Source: Accumulibacter sp036625275 (GTDB lineage Bacteria > Pseudomonadota > Gammaproteobacteria > Burkholderiales > Rhodocyclaceae). From it: a stretch of 64,000 nt of DNA. The notes below the pieces were generated by a model. That model worked only from the letters and a program-made list of their open reading frames with translations. It was not told the origin of the DNA and did not search any database. Every line of letters begins with the position of its first letter. The first letter of the stretch is position 1. This document shows positions 8,834 through 16,759 of the stretch, one piece after another. Location: contig NZ_JAZKUD010000003.1 in NCBI RefSeq assembly GCF_036625275.1, positions 1 to 64,000 on the forward strand, given 5' to 3'. The position numbers and the translations under genes were made by a program.

Positions 8834-9993
8834 ACGTCGCCGCCGTGCCCAAATATGTCCGGGATAGCGCCGCCGGCTTCCGCAACTGCCCGCCCGGCCA
8901 TCGCTTCAACCTCTACTTCGAGATCTGGCAGGAGGGCAACTGGCTGATCACCAAGAACGGCAAGGCCGACGCCTTGCGCGCTTGTCTCGCCCTGGGTGAC
9001 GCAGCGGTGGTATTGCGAGCGCTGCGCGCGCGCCAGAAGGCCCTCGCGGCAGCCCTGCCCGAAGAACAGCGCCAGATCATCGACGCGGTGTCGACCGCCC
9101 CCTTCGCCACCGGACTCGGGCTCGAACACCCGGTCGACAACGGCTTTGCTTTTCTCTCACCCTACGGCCTGCCCTACCTTGCCGGCAGCAGCGTCAAGGG
9201 CGTGCTGCGGCAGGCGGCGAACGAGCTTTACGACGACGGCGACGGCGAAATCACGCCGCCGCTGATCGACGCGCTGTTCGGCCAGGAACTGCAGAACGCC
9301 GACGCTCGACGTGGCGCGCTGACCTGCTGGGATGTCTTTCCGCAACCGTTCGGCGACAGCCTCGTCGTCGAGATCATGACCCCCCACTTCGGCGACTACT
9401 ACCAGAACAAGGGCACGCCACACGACGCCGGCAAACCCAATCCGATTCCCTTTCTGGCTGTCCCCGCGCGCTCCGCCTTCCGCTTCGTGCTCACCTGCGA
9501 TCCCGCACGCCTGCCGGTAGAATGCCCCGACTGGAAGACCACCCTCGACCGGATCATCGAACACGCCTTCGCCTGGCTGGGTTTCGGTGCCAAGACCACA
9601 GTCGGCTACGGCGCGCTGGCCGAAGACCCGGTGGCAGCGGACGAGCGCCGGCGGGTGGAGGATCAAAAGCGTCAGCAGGCGGCAGCAGCAGCCGAGGCCA
9701 AGCGCCGCGCGCTACTTTCGTCCGAAGACCGGGAACTGGAAGCCGCGCGTGGCAGCATCGCGGTCTTGCGCGTCGCCTTCGAAAGTGCCAAGGCAAAGGG
9801 AAGGTACCAGGCCGGCTCGCCCATCGACCAGGAGCGGTTGAAGCTCTTCCAGCAGGCGATTGAATGGCAAGGCCCGACGGCGCGCCGCGAAGCCGCCGGG
9901 CTGCTGCGCGAGGTCATCAGATGGACCGGCCCGCCAGGCAACAAGGAACGTAAGCAGCAATTCCAGACCTGGCTGGCGACGCTCGAAGCATGA
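8830..9993 (+). CDS. cmr6: Type III-B CRISPR RAMP protein Cmr6
   Basis: 387 residues. The core PFATGLGLEHPVDNG plus GLPYLAGSSVKGVLRQAANE matches Cmr6, a Cas7-like subunit at the head of the backbone. FGAKTTVGYGAL near residue 260 is the C-terminal glycine-rich loop. After it comes an unusual charged, Ala-rich tail of roughly 115 residues (EDQKRQQAAAAAEAKRRALL onward), predicted helical or coiled-coil, longer than in typical Cmr6. It starts within the cmr5 stop. A 70-nt gap follows before the CARF-HEPN gene. Confidence 0.88.
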   Translation: MNVAAVPKYVRDSAAGFRNCPPGHRFNLYFEIWQEGNWLITKNGKADALRACLALGDAAVVLRALRARQKALAAALPEEQRQIIDAVSTAPFATGLGLEHPVDNGFAFLSPYGLPYLAGSSVKGVLRQAANELYDDGDGEITPPLIDALFGQELQNADARRGALTCWDVFPQPFGDSLVVEIMTPHFGDYYQNKGTPHDAGKPNPIPFLAVPARSAFRFVLTCDPARLPVECPDWKTTLDRIIEHAFAWLGFGAKTTVGYGALAEDPVAADERRRVEDQKRQQAAAAAEAKRRALLSSEDRELEAARGSIAVLRVAFESAKAKGRYQAGSPIDQERLKLFQQAIEWQGPTARREAAGLLREVIRWTGPPGNKERKQQFQTWLATLEA

Positions 9994-10063
9994 GCCACCG
10001 CCGACAAGCCAGTCGCCCCGAAAGCCACCGGCACTACACGCTCGACGACCACCGAACCGGAGC

Positions 10064-11242
10064 ATGAACATGACCACCCTCATCAGTTTTCTCGGCAAGG
10101 GCGACCCGCGAAAGGGCTACCGCACGGCCACCTACCGCTTCAATGCAGATGTCGCGTACACCGAGACCTTCTTCGGACTGGCCCTGACCAATTTCCTGAA
10201 ACCTGATCGCCTGATCCTGCTTGGCACCCCGAGCAGCATGTGGGAAATCTTCTTTGACCGCGAAGGTGTCGAGGGCGACGCCATGCTGCCCCTGATTGAC
10301 GCCGTCGCCGCAGGAAACGTCAGCGAGCACCTGCTCCACCTGCCACGCCTGCAACTCGCCAAACGGCTCGGCATCCGCGTTGACTGCCAGCTGATCCGTT
10401 ATGCCCTTGACGAGACCGAGCAAGTCGACATCCTGCGTCGCCTGGCGGCCGTCCTGCAGCCCGGCGAGCACTTGTGGATCGATGTCACGCACGGTTTTCG
10501 CCACTTGCCCATGCTCGCCCTGGTGGCCGCACGCTACCTGGCAAGAGTCGTTCGCGTCGAAGTCGAAGAAATCTATTACGGCGCGCTGGAGATGACGCCT
10601 CCCGCCCCCGGCAGCGAAACGCCAGTGCTCAAGCTCCGCGGCCTGCTGTCCATGCTCGACTGGGTTGATGCTCTCGCTACCTACGACAAGGACGGCGACT
10701 ACGGCGTCTTCGCGCCACTGCTGGTCAAGGACGGCATGGCCGAGCGGCGTGCAGAGTGGCTGGCCACCGCTGCCTATTCCGAACGTACGAGCAATACGAA
10801 ACTCGCGGGTGAAAAGCTTCGCCAAGTGTTTGATTCGATCGAGACCCACGACGGGCCGCTCGGCGGACTTTTCCGCGAGACGCTTAAGGAGCGCATCGGC
10901 TGGTTTCGCGGGCCAACGCCCCACGACCGGGAACTCTCGCTCGCCGACGCCTACTTCAAACGGAGCGACTATCTCCGCGCTGCCACTTTCCTGTACGAGT
11001 CATTCGTCACGCGTGCCTGCTACAACGAAAAATGCAATGACACCGATGCTCAGGAGCGTGATGACGTCTACGACAGAGCCAGAAAGCAGACACCGGCGGT
11101 CGGAAAACTCAAAAACCTGCGCAATGCGCTCGCGCACGGCGTCCGATCGCATGGCGAGCGGGCAGACGAGAGCGCCAGGACCATTGCCAACGAAATCAGT
11201 TTGCGCAAGGTGCTCAAAGACTTACGCAAAAAGCTCTTCTAG
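10064..11242 (+). CDS. csx2: CARF-HEPN ribonuclease of the Csx2/TM1812 family
   Basis: 392 residues. The N-terminal CARF domain begins TLISFLGKGDPRKGYRTATY, with LILLGTPSSMWEIFF near residue 45 and WIDVTHGFRHLPMLALVAAR near 138, all typical of TIGR02221 (Csx2, TM1812). The C-terminus carries a HEPN motif, Arg353-x4-His358 (RNALAHG), the catalytic pair of the non-specific RNase. The expected role is cyclic-oligoadenylate-activated RNA degradation downstream of Cas10. The start is ATG 10064; ATG 10070 (MTTLISF) is an equal alternative. The frame is open upstream into cmr6, but that part is a shadow. Confidence 0.88.
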   Translation: MNMTTLISFLGKGDPRKGYRTATYRFNADVAYTETFFGLALTNFLKPDRLILLGTPSSMWEIFFDREGVEGDAMLPLIDAVAAGNVSEHLLHLPRLQLAKRLGIRVDCQLIRYALDETEQVDILRRLAAVLQPGEHLWIDVTHGFRHLPMLALVAARYLARVVRVEVEEIYYGALEMTPPAPGSETPVLKLRGLLSMLDWVDALATYDKDGDYGVFAPLLVKDGMAERRAEWLATAAYSERTSNTKLAGEKLRQVFDSIETHDGPLGGLFRETLKERIGWFRGPTPHDRELSLADAYFKRSDYLRAATFLYESFVTRACYNEKCNDTDAQERDDVYDRARKQTPAVGKLKNLRNALAHGVRSHGERADESARTIANEISLRKVLKDLRKKLF

Positions 11243-11260
11243 CCGACGAGACAGACCCGT

Positions 11261-12367
11261 ATGGAACTCGAACCGTCAGCCACCCGCCGATCCGATCAGC
11301 AACCCTGGCATCCACAAGGCCTCAGCGCTGCGCACCTGCCGAGCCGCGCAACTTCCTTCCCCGTCGCCCGCTACCGCTTCGAGTTCCAGGTGCGGCAGAC
11401 CATCCGCCTGCCCGACTACGCCGGATCGATGTTGCGCGGCGCCTTCGGCCATGCCCTGCGCCAGCTTGCCTGCATGACGCGGCAGAAGGAGTGTGCCGGC
11501 TGTCCGCTGCTCGCCACCTGCCCGTATCCGGCGATCTTCGCCCCGCCAGCTCCCCCGGCGCACCGCCTGCAGAAGTTCTCACAGATTCCCGCACCTTACG
11601 TCATCGAGCCGTCAGACTGGGGATGTCGAGTGCTGGCGGCAGGCGAGACACTGATTTTTCATCAGGTGCTGATCGGGCGGGCATTGCAGGAACTACCGCT
11701 GATCCTCCTCACCTGGCGGCGCGCCCTCGCGCGCGGCATCGGTGCGGGTGACGGTACGGCGGATCTCGTCCGCGTCGTGCATTGCAGTGAGCGCGGCGAT
11801 CAGGAAATTCATCGCCCCGAAGTCGGCACGATTGCGACGCATGACCAGGGGATTGCGCTGGTCCGCGAATCCGACGATTCGCGGATCAGCACGGCCACAC
11901 TCCGGTTTGAAACCCCCCTGCGCCTACAGCAGAACGGCCGTGCCCTGCCACCGGACAGATTACAGGCACGAACACTGCTGATGGCGCTGGCGCGGCGCGC
12001 CAACCTGCTTGCCGAGTTTTATTCACCGAGTGCTCTGGTCGATGACTTCGCGACGCTCCGCGCTACCTGTGCCGACATCCGCGAGGACCAAAACCTCCGT
12101 TGGCTCGACTGGACCCGCTACTCGTCGCGACAGCAGCAGAAGATGAGCCTCGGCGGGGTAGTCGGAACCTGGCGGCTCGAAGGTCCGCTCGCGCCTTTCG
12201 CCCCGTTGCTGCAACTCGGAGAATGGCTGCATGTCGGCAAGGAAACCGTGTTTGGACTGGGGCGATACACGCTCACCGACGGCCTGCTGGGAGACATCTC
12301 GACAGATCCATTGAAAACTTGCGAACACCCCTGCCAACTCGTTGAAAAACAAGCTACAATTACCTAG
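11261..12367 (+). CDS. cas6: Cas6 pre-crRNA endoribonuclease (RAMP, zinc-cysteine type)
   Basis: 368 residues. YRFEFQVRQTIRLPDYAGSM followed by LRGAFGHALRQLAC is the N-terminal Cas6/RAMP region of the PF10040 group. Four cysteines (71, 78, 81, 87) form a likely metal site. The C-terminus GTWRLEGPL..LLQLGEWLHVGKETVFGLGRY is the family glycine-rich loop. Cas6 cuts the repeat RNA to leave an 8-nt 5' tag. It starts 18 nt after csx2. The first CRISPR repeat begins 6 nt after its stop, so any leader would have to lie within this gene's 3' end. Confidence 0.87.
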   Translation: MELEPSATRRSDQQPWHPQGLSAAHLPSRATSFPVARYRFEFQVRQTIRLPDYAGSMLRGAFGHALRQLACMTRQKECAGCPLLATCPYPAIFAPPAPPAHRLQKFSQIPAPYVIEPSDWGCRVLAAGETLIFHQVLIGRALQELPLILLTWRRALARGIGAGDGTADLVRVVHCSERGDQEIHRPEVGTIATHDQGIALVRESDDSRISTATLRFETPLRLQQNGRALPPDRLQARTLLMALARRANLLAEFYSPSALVDDFATLRATCADIREDQNLRWLDWTRYSSRQQQKMSLGGVVGTWRLEGPLAPFAPLLQLGEWLHVGKETVFGLGRYTLTDGLLGDISTDPLKTCEHPCQLVEKQATIT

Positions 12368-12373
12368 GTGCAG

Positions 12374-13022
12374 GTCAGTAACCAGCCCTGAAATCAAAGG
12401 GATTGAGACGCCGAGAAGGTGCGGTCGTCGAGCAGCACCTTGACTGGTCAGTAACCAGCCCTGAAATCAAAGGGATTGAGACACCTCAAAAACTCGGATA
12501 TTACCACCGCGTATCTCTCGGTCAGTAACCAGCCCTGAAATCAAAGGGATTGAGACTTTTTTCCCGTCGAGCGACCTCTTCCGCCTGTCTTGGTCAGTAA
12601 CCAGCCCTGAAATCAAAGGGATTGAGACCCAACCCTCTTGTTGGAGTAGGCTGATCATCAGTGCGTCAGTAACCAGCCCTGAAATCAAAGGGATTGAGAC
12701 TAGGAGCATTCTGCCCCCCTTTCAGATTTGCGCGAAGTCAGTAACCAGCCCTGAAATCAAAGGGATTGAGACCTACTATGGCTGCGGCGCCCTCTTTAAG
12801 GGCTTGTGTCAGTAACCAGCCCTGAAATCAAAGGGATTGAGACTCAATGCGCCCTAGTGATAAGGCGCATTGAAAGGCGTCAGTAACCAGCCCTGAAATC
12901 AAAGGGATTGAGACATTGGTTTTATTGGTGGGCTCAATCATCTTCTTCCACGTCAGTAACCAGCCCTGAAATCAAAGGGATTGAGACGCGCGGCGAACAT
13001 CTCCTGCACGGGGACGCCCACC
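12374..13022 (+). CRISPR. CRISPR array: nine 36-nt repeats plus a degenerate tenth
   Basis: Nine identical 36-nt repeats start at 12374, 12447, 12521, 12593, 12665, 12737, 12808, 12879 and 12952. Each begins GTCAGTAACCAGCCCTGAAA and ends AAAGGGATTGAGAC. Spacers are 37, 38, 36, 36, 36, 35, 35, 37 and 35 nt. The last (12988-13022) is followed by a degenerate repeat sharing GTCAGTAA at 13023. The repeat 3' end ATTGAGAC resembles the 8-nt crRNA tag AUUGAAAC, so transcription runs left to right, in line with the degenerate copy being on the right. A weak CCCT/AGGG stem lies inside the repeat. Spacers 1 and 7 contain perfect inverted repeats. Confidence 0.98.
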
Positions 13023-13067
13023 GTCAGTAATCTGCGGATCAAACTTGCCCCTTTGTGGCTTTCTGGT

Positions 13068-13091
13068 TTGCCGGCCCTGCCCGGCCGGCAA
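13068..13091. terminator. Hairpin between the array and cas2
   Basis: Perfect 9-base arms TTGCCGGCC and GGCCGGCAA surround a 6-nt loop. No U-tract follows, so this is at best a weak or Rho-assisted terminator or attenuator between array transcription and the adaptation genes. It could also be an mRNA processing or stability element. Confidence 0.35.
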
Positions 13092-13137
13092 GCTTGCCAG
13101 ACCGGACAGCCGCGCCGAGCCGTCTTATCGTGGCGCC

Positions 13138-13425
13138 ATGAGCGATGCGGCACGAACCCTGTACCTGGTCTGTTACGACATCTGCGAGCCGAAGCGGCTG
13201 CAACGGGTGCACAAATATCTGATCGGCTACAAGGTCGGTGGCCAGAAGTCGTTCTTCGAGTGCTGGCTGACCGCCGCCGAACTGCGCGAGGTACGAGACA
13301 CGCTGGCCGGGATGCTCGACCTGAGTCAGGACCGTGCGCACATTTTCCAGCTCGATCCGCGCATGGCGCGCGATCTGCTGGGGCGGGCGACGGCACCGGT
13401 GACCGATGTTTTTCTGATTGTCTGA
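13138..13425 (+). CDS. cas2: CRISPR adaptation protein Cas2 (first copy)
   Basis: 95 residues. TLYLVCYDICEPKRLQRVHK is the Cas2 ferredoxin-fold start with the conserved Asp in YDI. QKSFFECWLTAAELREV and DRAHIFQLD follow as strands 2 to 4. Cas2 bridges two Cas1 dimers during spacer integration. Start ATG 13138 lies 115 nt after the array. The frame is open to 13045, but upstream codons are not Cas2-like. The stop precedes the cas1 ATG by 16 nt. Confidence 0.92.
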   Translation: MSDAARTLYLVCYDICEPKRLQRVHKYLIGYKVGGQKSFFECWLTAAELREVRDTLAGMLDLSQDRAHIFQLDPRMARDLLGRATAPVTDVFLIV

Positions 13426-13441
13426 TGGCCAGGAGAAGGCG

Positions 13442-14449
13442 ATGACCAGCTTGTATGTGGACCGGCGCGGGGTGACGCTCAAGGCCGATGGCGAGGCATT
13501 GGTGTTCTACGAGAATGGCGAGCGCATCGGCACGGTGCCGCTGGCGCCGCTGTCGCGGGTGTTCCTGCGCGGCGACGTGACGGTGTCTTCATCGCTGCTC
13601 GGCAAGCTCGGCGAGCGCGGCATCGGCGTGGTGGTGCTCTCGGGTCGCAAGGCGGTACCGACGATGCTGCTCGGCCGTCCGCACAACGACGCCGCCCGTC
13701 GCGTCGCGCAGTACCGCTTGTCGCTTGATGCGGATTTCTGCCTGCGCTTTTCTCGCGCCATCGTCGAAGCCAAGCTGCGCTCGCAGGCGGCTTTCCTCGC
13801 CGCACGCCGTGACAGCGAAGCCGGTTCGCGCTACCCGCTGACGCTGAGCCTGCAGCGCTTGGCGACCAGCATCGCGGCGGTCGATCAGCAGCCGTCGATG
13901 GCTTCGCTGCGCGGCCTCGAAGGCGCTGGTGCAGCCGCTTACTTCGAGGGTTTCGCCGAACTGCTGCCGGCTCGCCTGCACTTCAATGGTCGCAACCGCC
14001 GGCCGCCGCGCGATCCGGCGAACGCGCTGCTGTCGCTCGGCTACACGCTGCTGCACGCCGAGGCAGTACTGGCCCTGTACGGCGCCGGGCTCGATCCGTT
14101 CGTCGGTTTCTACCACGCACTCGACTTCGGGCGCGAGTCGCTGGCCTGCGACCTCGTCGAGCCGCTGCGCGTCGAGGTCGACCAGCATGCGCTGATGCTG
14201 TTTCGCTCGGAGAAGCTGCGCCCGGAGGATTTTTCCAGTACGGAGAGCGGCTGCCTGCTCGGCAAGGCCGGCCGCGCACGCTTCTACGCCGAATGGGAGG
14301 CACTGGCGGCACGCCTGCGCAAGCTGCTCGCCGAGAGCGTGTCCGACGTGGCGAACGCGATTTCGCTGGCGGGTGCCGTGCCTGCGCCATGCCCGGCAAG
14401 CAGCGCTGCCCCGGCCACCGACACCGGGGTGGACGACGATGACTTCTGA
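13442..14449 (+). CDS. cas1: CRISPR integrase Cas1
   Basis: 335 residues. TSLYVDRRGVTLKADGEALV and VPLAPLSRVFLRGDVTVSSS form the N-terminal beta domain. The helical domain carries the metal ligands: Glu160 (SLRGLEGAGAAAYF), His225 (GFYHALDFG) and Asp237 with Glu240 (LACDLVEPLR). The length is normal for the family. ATG 13442 is used because AGGAGAAGGCG lies just upstream; an in-frame TTG at 13418 is possible but poorly supported. The stop overlaps the second cas2 by 11 bases. No reverse transcriptase domain is fused. Confidence 0.94.
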   Translation: MTSLYVDRRGVTLKADGEALVFYENGERIGTVPLAPLSRVFLRGDVTVSSSLLGKLGERGIGVVVLSGRKAVPTMLLGRPHNDAARRVAQYRLSLDADFCLRFSRAIVEAKLRSQAAFLAARRDSEAGSRYPLTLSLQRLATSIAAVDQQPSMASLRGLEGAGAAAYFEGFAELLPARLHFNGRNRRPPRDPANALLSLGYTLLHAEAVLALYGAGLDPFVGFYHALDFGRESLACDLVEPLRVEVDQHALMLFRSEKLRPEDFSSTESGCLLGKAGRARFYAEWEALAARLRKLLAESVSDVANAISLAGAVPAPCPASSAAPATDTGVDDDDF

Positions 14450-14735
14450 ACAGGCTTTCGTCATCGGTTACGACATCAGCAATCCACGCCGCCTGCCGCG
14501 CGTCCATCGCGAGATGTGCAGGCACGCCTCACCGCTTGAATACAGCATTTTCCTGCTGGTCGGGAGCAACGCGGCCAAGGATCGCTGCCTGGAGGAGATC
14601 GAAGCGCTGATCGAACCGCAGGATGACGACGTGCGTTGCTATGCGTTGCCGGTGCGTGGTTTTCAGGGACGTATCGGACGCGCCAGCCTGCCCGAGGGAA
14701 TCCTCTGGACCGGCTTGCCGGCAGCCATCGTGTGA
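14439..14735 (+). CDS. cas2: Second, divergent Cas2-like protein
   Basis: 98 residues. QAFVIGYDISNPRRLPRVHR has the Cas2 opening strand with YDI and the following helix; LEYSIFLLVGSNAAKDRCLE and DDVRCYALPVRG continue the fold. It overlaps the cas1 3' end by 11 bases, so the order is cas2-cas1-cas2. It is clearly different in sequence from the first Cas2, so this is not a recent duplication. Both copies keep the N-terminal Asp. ATG 14439 is chosen; the frame extends to 14373 only within cas1. Confidence 0.87.
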   Translation: MTSEQAFVIGYDISNPRRLPRVHREMCRHASPLEYSIFLLVGSNAAKDRCLEEIEALIEPQDDDVRCYALPVRGFQGRIGRASLPEGILWTGLPAAIV

Positions 14736-14858
14736 ATGAGGGCGCAACGCTCGTCAAGAGTTCGCGAACATCCAGGGAATCGGGGGCGCCTGGCAAGACG
14801 ATCCGGGCGGAGAAACCTGGCCAGTGCGCGAGCGGTGCCCGTGAGCTATTCCCGTGGG

Positions 14859-15311
14859 CTATTCCGGCCGACGCGAATCGATGCTGATCGTCACCGGCCC
14901 GTCGTTGATCAGGTGTACCCGCATGTCGGCACCGAAAACGCCGGTCTGCACGCGCTGCCCGCTGGCGCTTTCGAGCTGTTCGACAAAGCTTTGAAACAGC
15001 GTTTGTGCGAGTTCAGGCCGGGCCGCACGACTCCACGACGGACGATTGCCTTTCCGGGTCGACGCGAAGAGGGTGAACTGGCTGACTGCGAGAAGCTCCC
15101 CCCTGGCGTCGATGACGCTGCGGTTCATCACCCCGGCCGCATCGGGGAAGATGCGCAGTCGGGCCAGCTTGGCGGACATCCAGGCCAGATCAGAGTCGGC
15201 ATCGACCTCCTCGAAAGCGGCCAGGATCAGCAGACCCGACCCGATCGAGCCAACGACTTGTCCTCCGACTTCGACCCGTGCTGCGGCGACGCGCTGCACG
15301 ACCACTCTCAT
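14859..15311 (-). CDS. dtd: D-aminoacyl-tRNA deacylase
   Basis: 150 residues, full length. Hydrolyses D-aminoacyl-tRNAs (and Gly-tRNA-Ala) in the cytoplasm. The start MRVVVQRVAAARVEVGG, the central SQFTLFASTRKGNRPSW loop and the C-terminal NDGPVTISIDSRRPE with the Gly-cis-Pro type GPVTI motif are diagnostic. The ATG overlaps the stop of the upstream metal transporter gene by four bases, so the two are co-transcribed. The 123 bp separating its 3' end from cas2 mark the boundary between the CRISPR island and the core genome; no gene is seen there. Confidence 0.93.
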   Translation of the reverse strand: MRVVVQRVAAARVEVGGQVVGSIGSGLLILAAFEEVDADSDLAWMSAKLARLRIFPDAAGVMNRSVIDARGELLAVSQFTLFASTRKGNRPSWSRAARPELAQTLFQSFVEQLESASGQRVQTGVFGADMRVHLINDGPVTISIDSRRPE

Positions 15312-16297
15312 CGGGAGGCTCCGGGATTGGAGGCTCCGGCATTCTGCTGACGGAGTCTCTCGGGAATCGGCAGCCAGCGCACGGGATTGGTCAAGGGTTC
15401 CGGCTGCAGCGTCACGTGCGCAATGCCCTGCTCGGCCAGCGCATGCCGGCTGGCGGCGAGAACCGCCGGCCATTGATCGAGTGACTCGACGACGAGATGT
15501 GCCGAAAGAGCGACGCGCTTCGACGACAAGGTCCAGATATGCAGGTCGTGCACCGAGGCAACCCCTGCGATGCCCGCCAGTACGCCTCCGATCTGCCCGG
15601 TTGACAGGCTCGGCGGCACGCCTTCCATCAGTGCCTGCAGGACTTCACGCAACAGACGCAGGCTCGACGCCAGCATCAGCGCGCAAATCAGGATCGAGAG
15701 CAGGGGGTCGATGGTGGTCCAGCCGGTCCACATCACGACTGCGCCGGAGACCAGCGCCGCCACCGAACCGAGCAGGTCGCCGAGGACGTGCAGCAGGGCG
15801 CCGCGCGTATTCATCGTCTGCTCGCCGTGCATCAGCAACCAGGCGACGGCGATGTTGAGGGCCAGGCCGAGCGCCGCCACCAGCGTGACCGCTGCGCCAT
15901 TGACCGCGGCAGGATCGAGAATGCGGTCGACGGCGGCGACCGAAATGCCGACCACCACCAGCACCATGAAAACGACATTGAGCAGCGCCGCCAGCGTCTC
16001 GACCCGACCATAGCCGTAGGTGTGCCGTTGCGTCGGCGGGCGTTGCGCAAGCCAGGCCGCAAAGGCCGCAAGCCCGAGGGAAGCGCTGTCGGTGACCATA
16101 TGTCCGGCGTCACCCAGCAACGCCAGCGATCCGGACCAGAAGCCGGTCGCCGCCTCGACCCCGGCGAAGCCGAGCGTCAGCAGCAAGGCCCAGAGCAGGC
16201 GCGGACCGGTGTCCACATGATGATGATGCGCATGCCCACCGTGCGGATCGTGGTCATGGCCGTGCTGGTGCGCGTGCTGGAGGGGTGAATCGCTCAT
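15308..16297 (-). CDS. Cation diffusion facilitator (CzcD/ZitB-like) metal exporter
   Basis: 329 residues. An inner-membrane proton antiporter for zinc or a similar divalent ion. A His-rich N-terminus (HAHQHGHDHDPHGGHAHHHH) precedes six predicted TM helices. Metal-site motifs are GDAGHMVTDSASLG in TM2 and HVLGDLLGSVAAL in TM5 (HxxxD each). The C-terminal cytoplasmic domain has VHDLHIWTLSSKRVALSAHL. The start MSDSPLQH (ATG at 16297) precedes the His-rich segment; the frame continues upstream only into repeat-rich sequence. Substrate is inferred, most likely zinc. Confidence 0.87.
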   Translation of the reverse strand: MSDSPLQHAHQHGHDHDPHGGHAHHHHVDTGPRLLWALLLTLGFAGVEAATGFWSGSLALLGDAGHMVTDSASLGLAAFAAWLAQRPPTQRHTYGYGRVETLAALLNVVFMVLVVVGISVAAVDRILDPAAVNGAAVTLVAALGLALNIAVAWLLMHGEQTMNTRGALLHVLGDLLGSVAALVSGAVVMWTGWTTIDPLLSILICALMLASSLRLLREVLQALMEGVPPSLSTGQIGGVLAGIAGVASVHDLHIWTLSSKRVALSAHLVVESLDQWPAVLAASRHALAEQGIAHVTLQPEPLTNPVRWLPIPERLRQQNAGASNPGASR

Positions 16298-16379
16298 GAT
16301 CCGGGCATTGTACCCGAGATCGCTGCTTGGCTTGGAGGTGGGGAACGAATGGGTGTGAATGAAAGTGTCGGGAGGGACC

Positions 16380-16640
16380 GATATACTCCCCTCCCCCCTC
16401 GTGGGGGGCGAAGGCGGGGTTTCGCGGAGCACTGCTCCGCGCCGCCGCAGCCGGCCCGCGATGCAGCGCGGGCCGTGGAAGGGGTTGGGGGAGAGGGGGC
16501 GCCCATGCCCTCGCAGATGTCAGCAGAGCAGACTGACCGCTTTGGCGATGTGCTGTCGCAAGGATTCGACGAATTCGTGTGCAACGATGGCCCCCCTCTC
16601 CCTCAACCCCTCCCCCGCGAGGGGGGAGGGGTGATTACCG
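16380..16640. repeat. GC-rich dispersed repeat with nested palindromes (copy F)
   Basis: Between the divergent transporter and sulfatase genes lie CTCCCCTCCCCCCTCGTGGG, the palindrome GCGGAGCACTGCTCCGC, the hairpin CGGCCCGCGatgcagCGCGGGCCG, and AAGGGGTTGGGGGAGAGG. Nearly the same series occurs at about 50,305-50,400. A second CCCTCTCCCTCAACCCCTCC / GAGGGGGGAGGGG block closes the copy. It fills most of the gene-free stretch 16298-16759. The rest holds a possible -10 (TAAAAT, 16736-16741) for the sulfatase gene, with no good -35. Confidence 0.7.
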
Positions 16641-16759
16641 ATGTCAACCCATCTCGATCGAACAAGGGACTTCGACCCACCCTTTCATTCGCACCCCCTG
16701 GGCGTCTGCTTCAGCCCAACTTAATGTTTATCCGCTAAAATCGCCGCTTACGCTGGAAG

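Noticed and set aside
12374..13022. Self-targeting spacers
   Set aside because: By eye no spacer matched another part of the window; a computed search is needed to exclude weaker matches.
13442..14449. Reverse transcriptase fused to Cas1 or encoded nearby, to explain hairpin spacers
   Set aside because: Cas1 has a normal length and no RT motif (YADD-like) was seen in the island.
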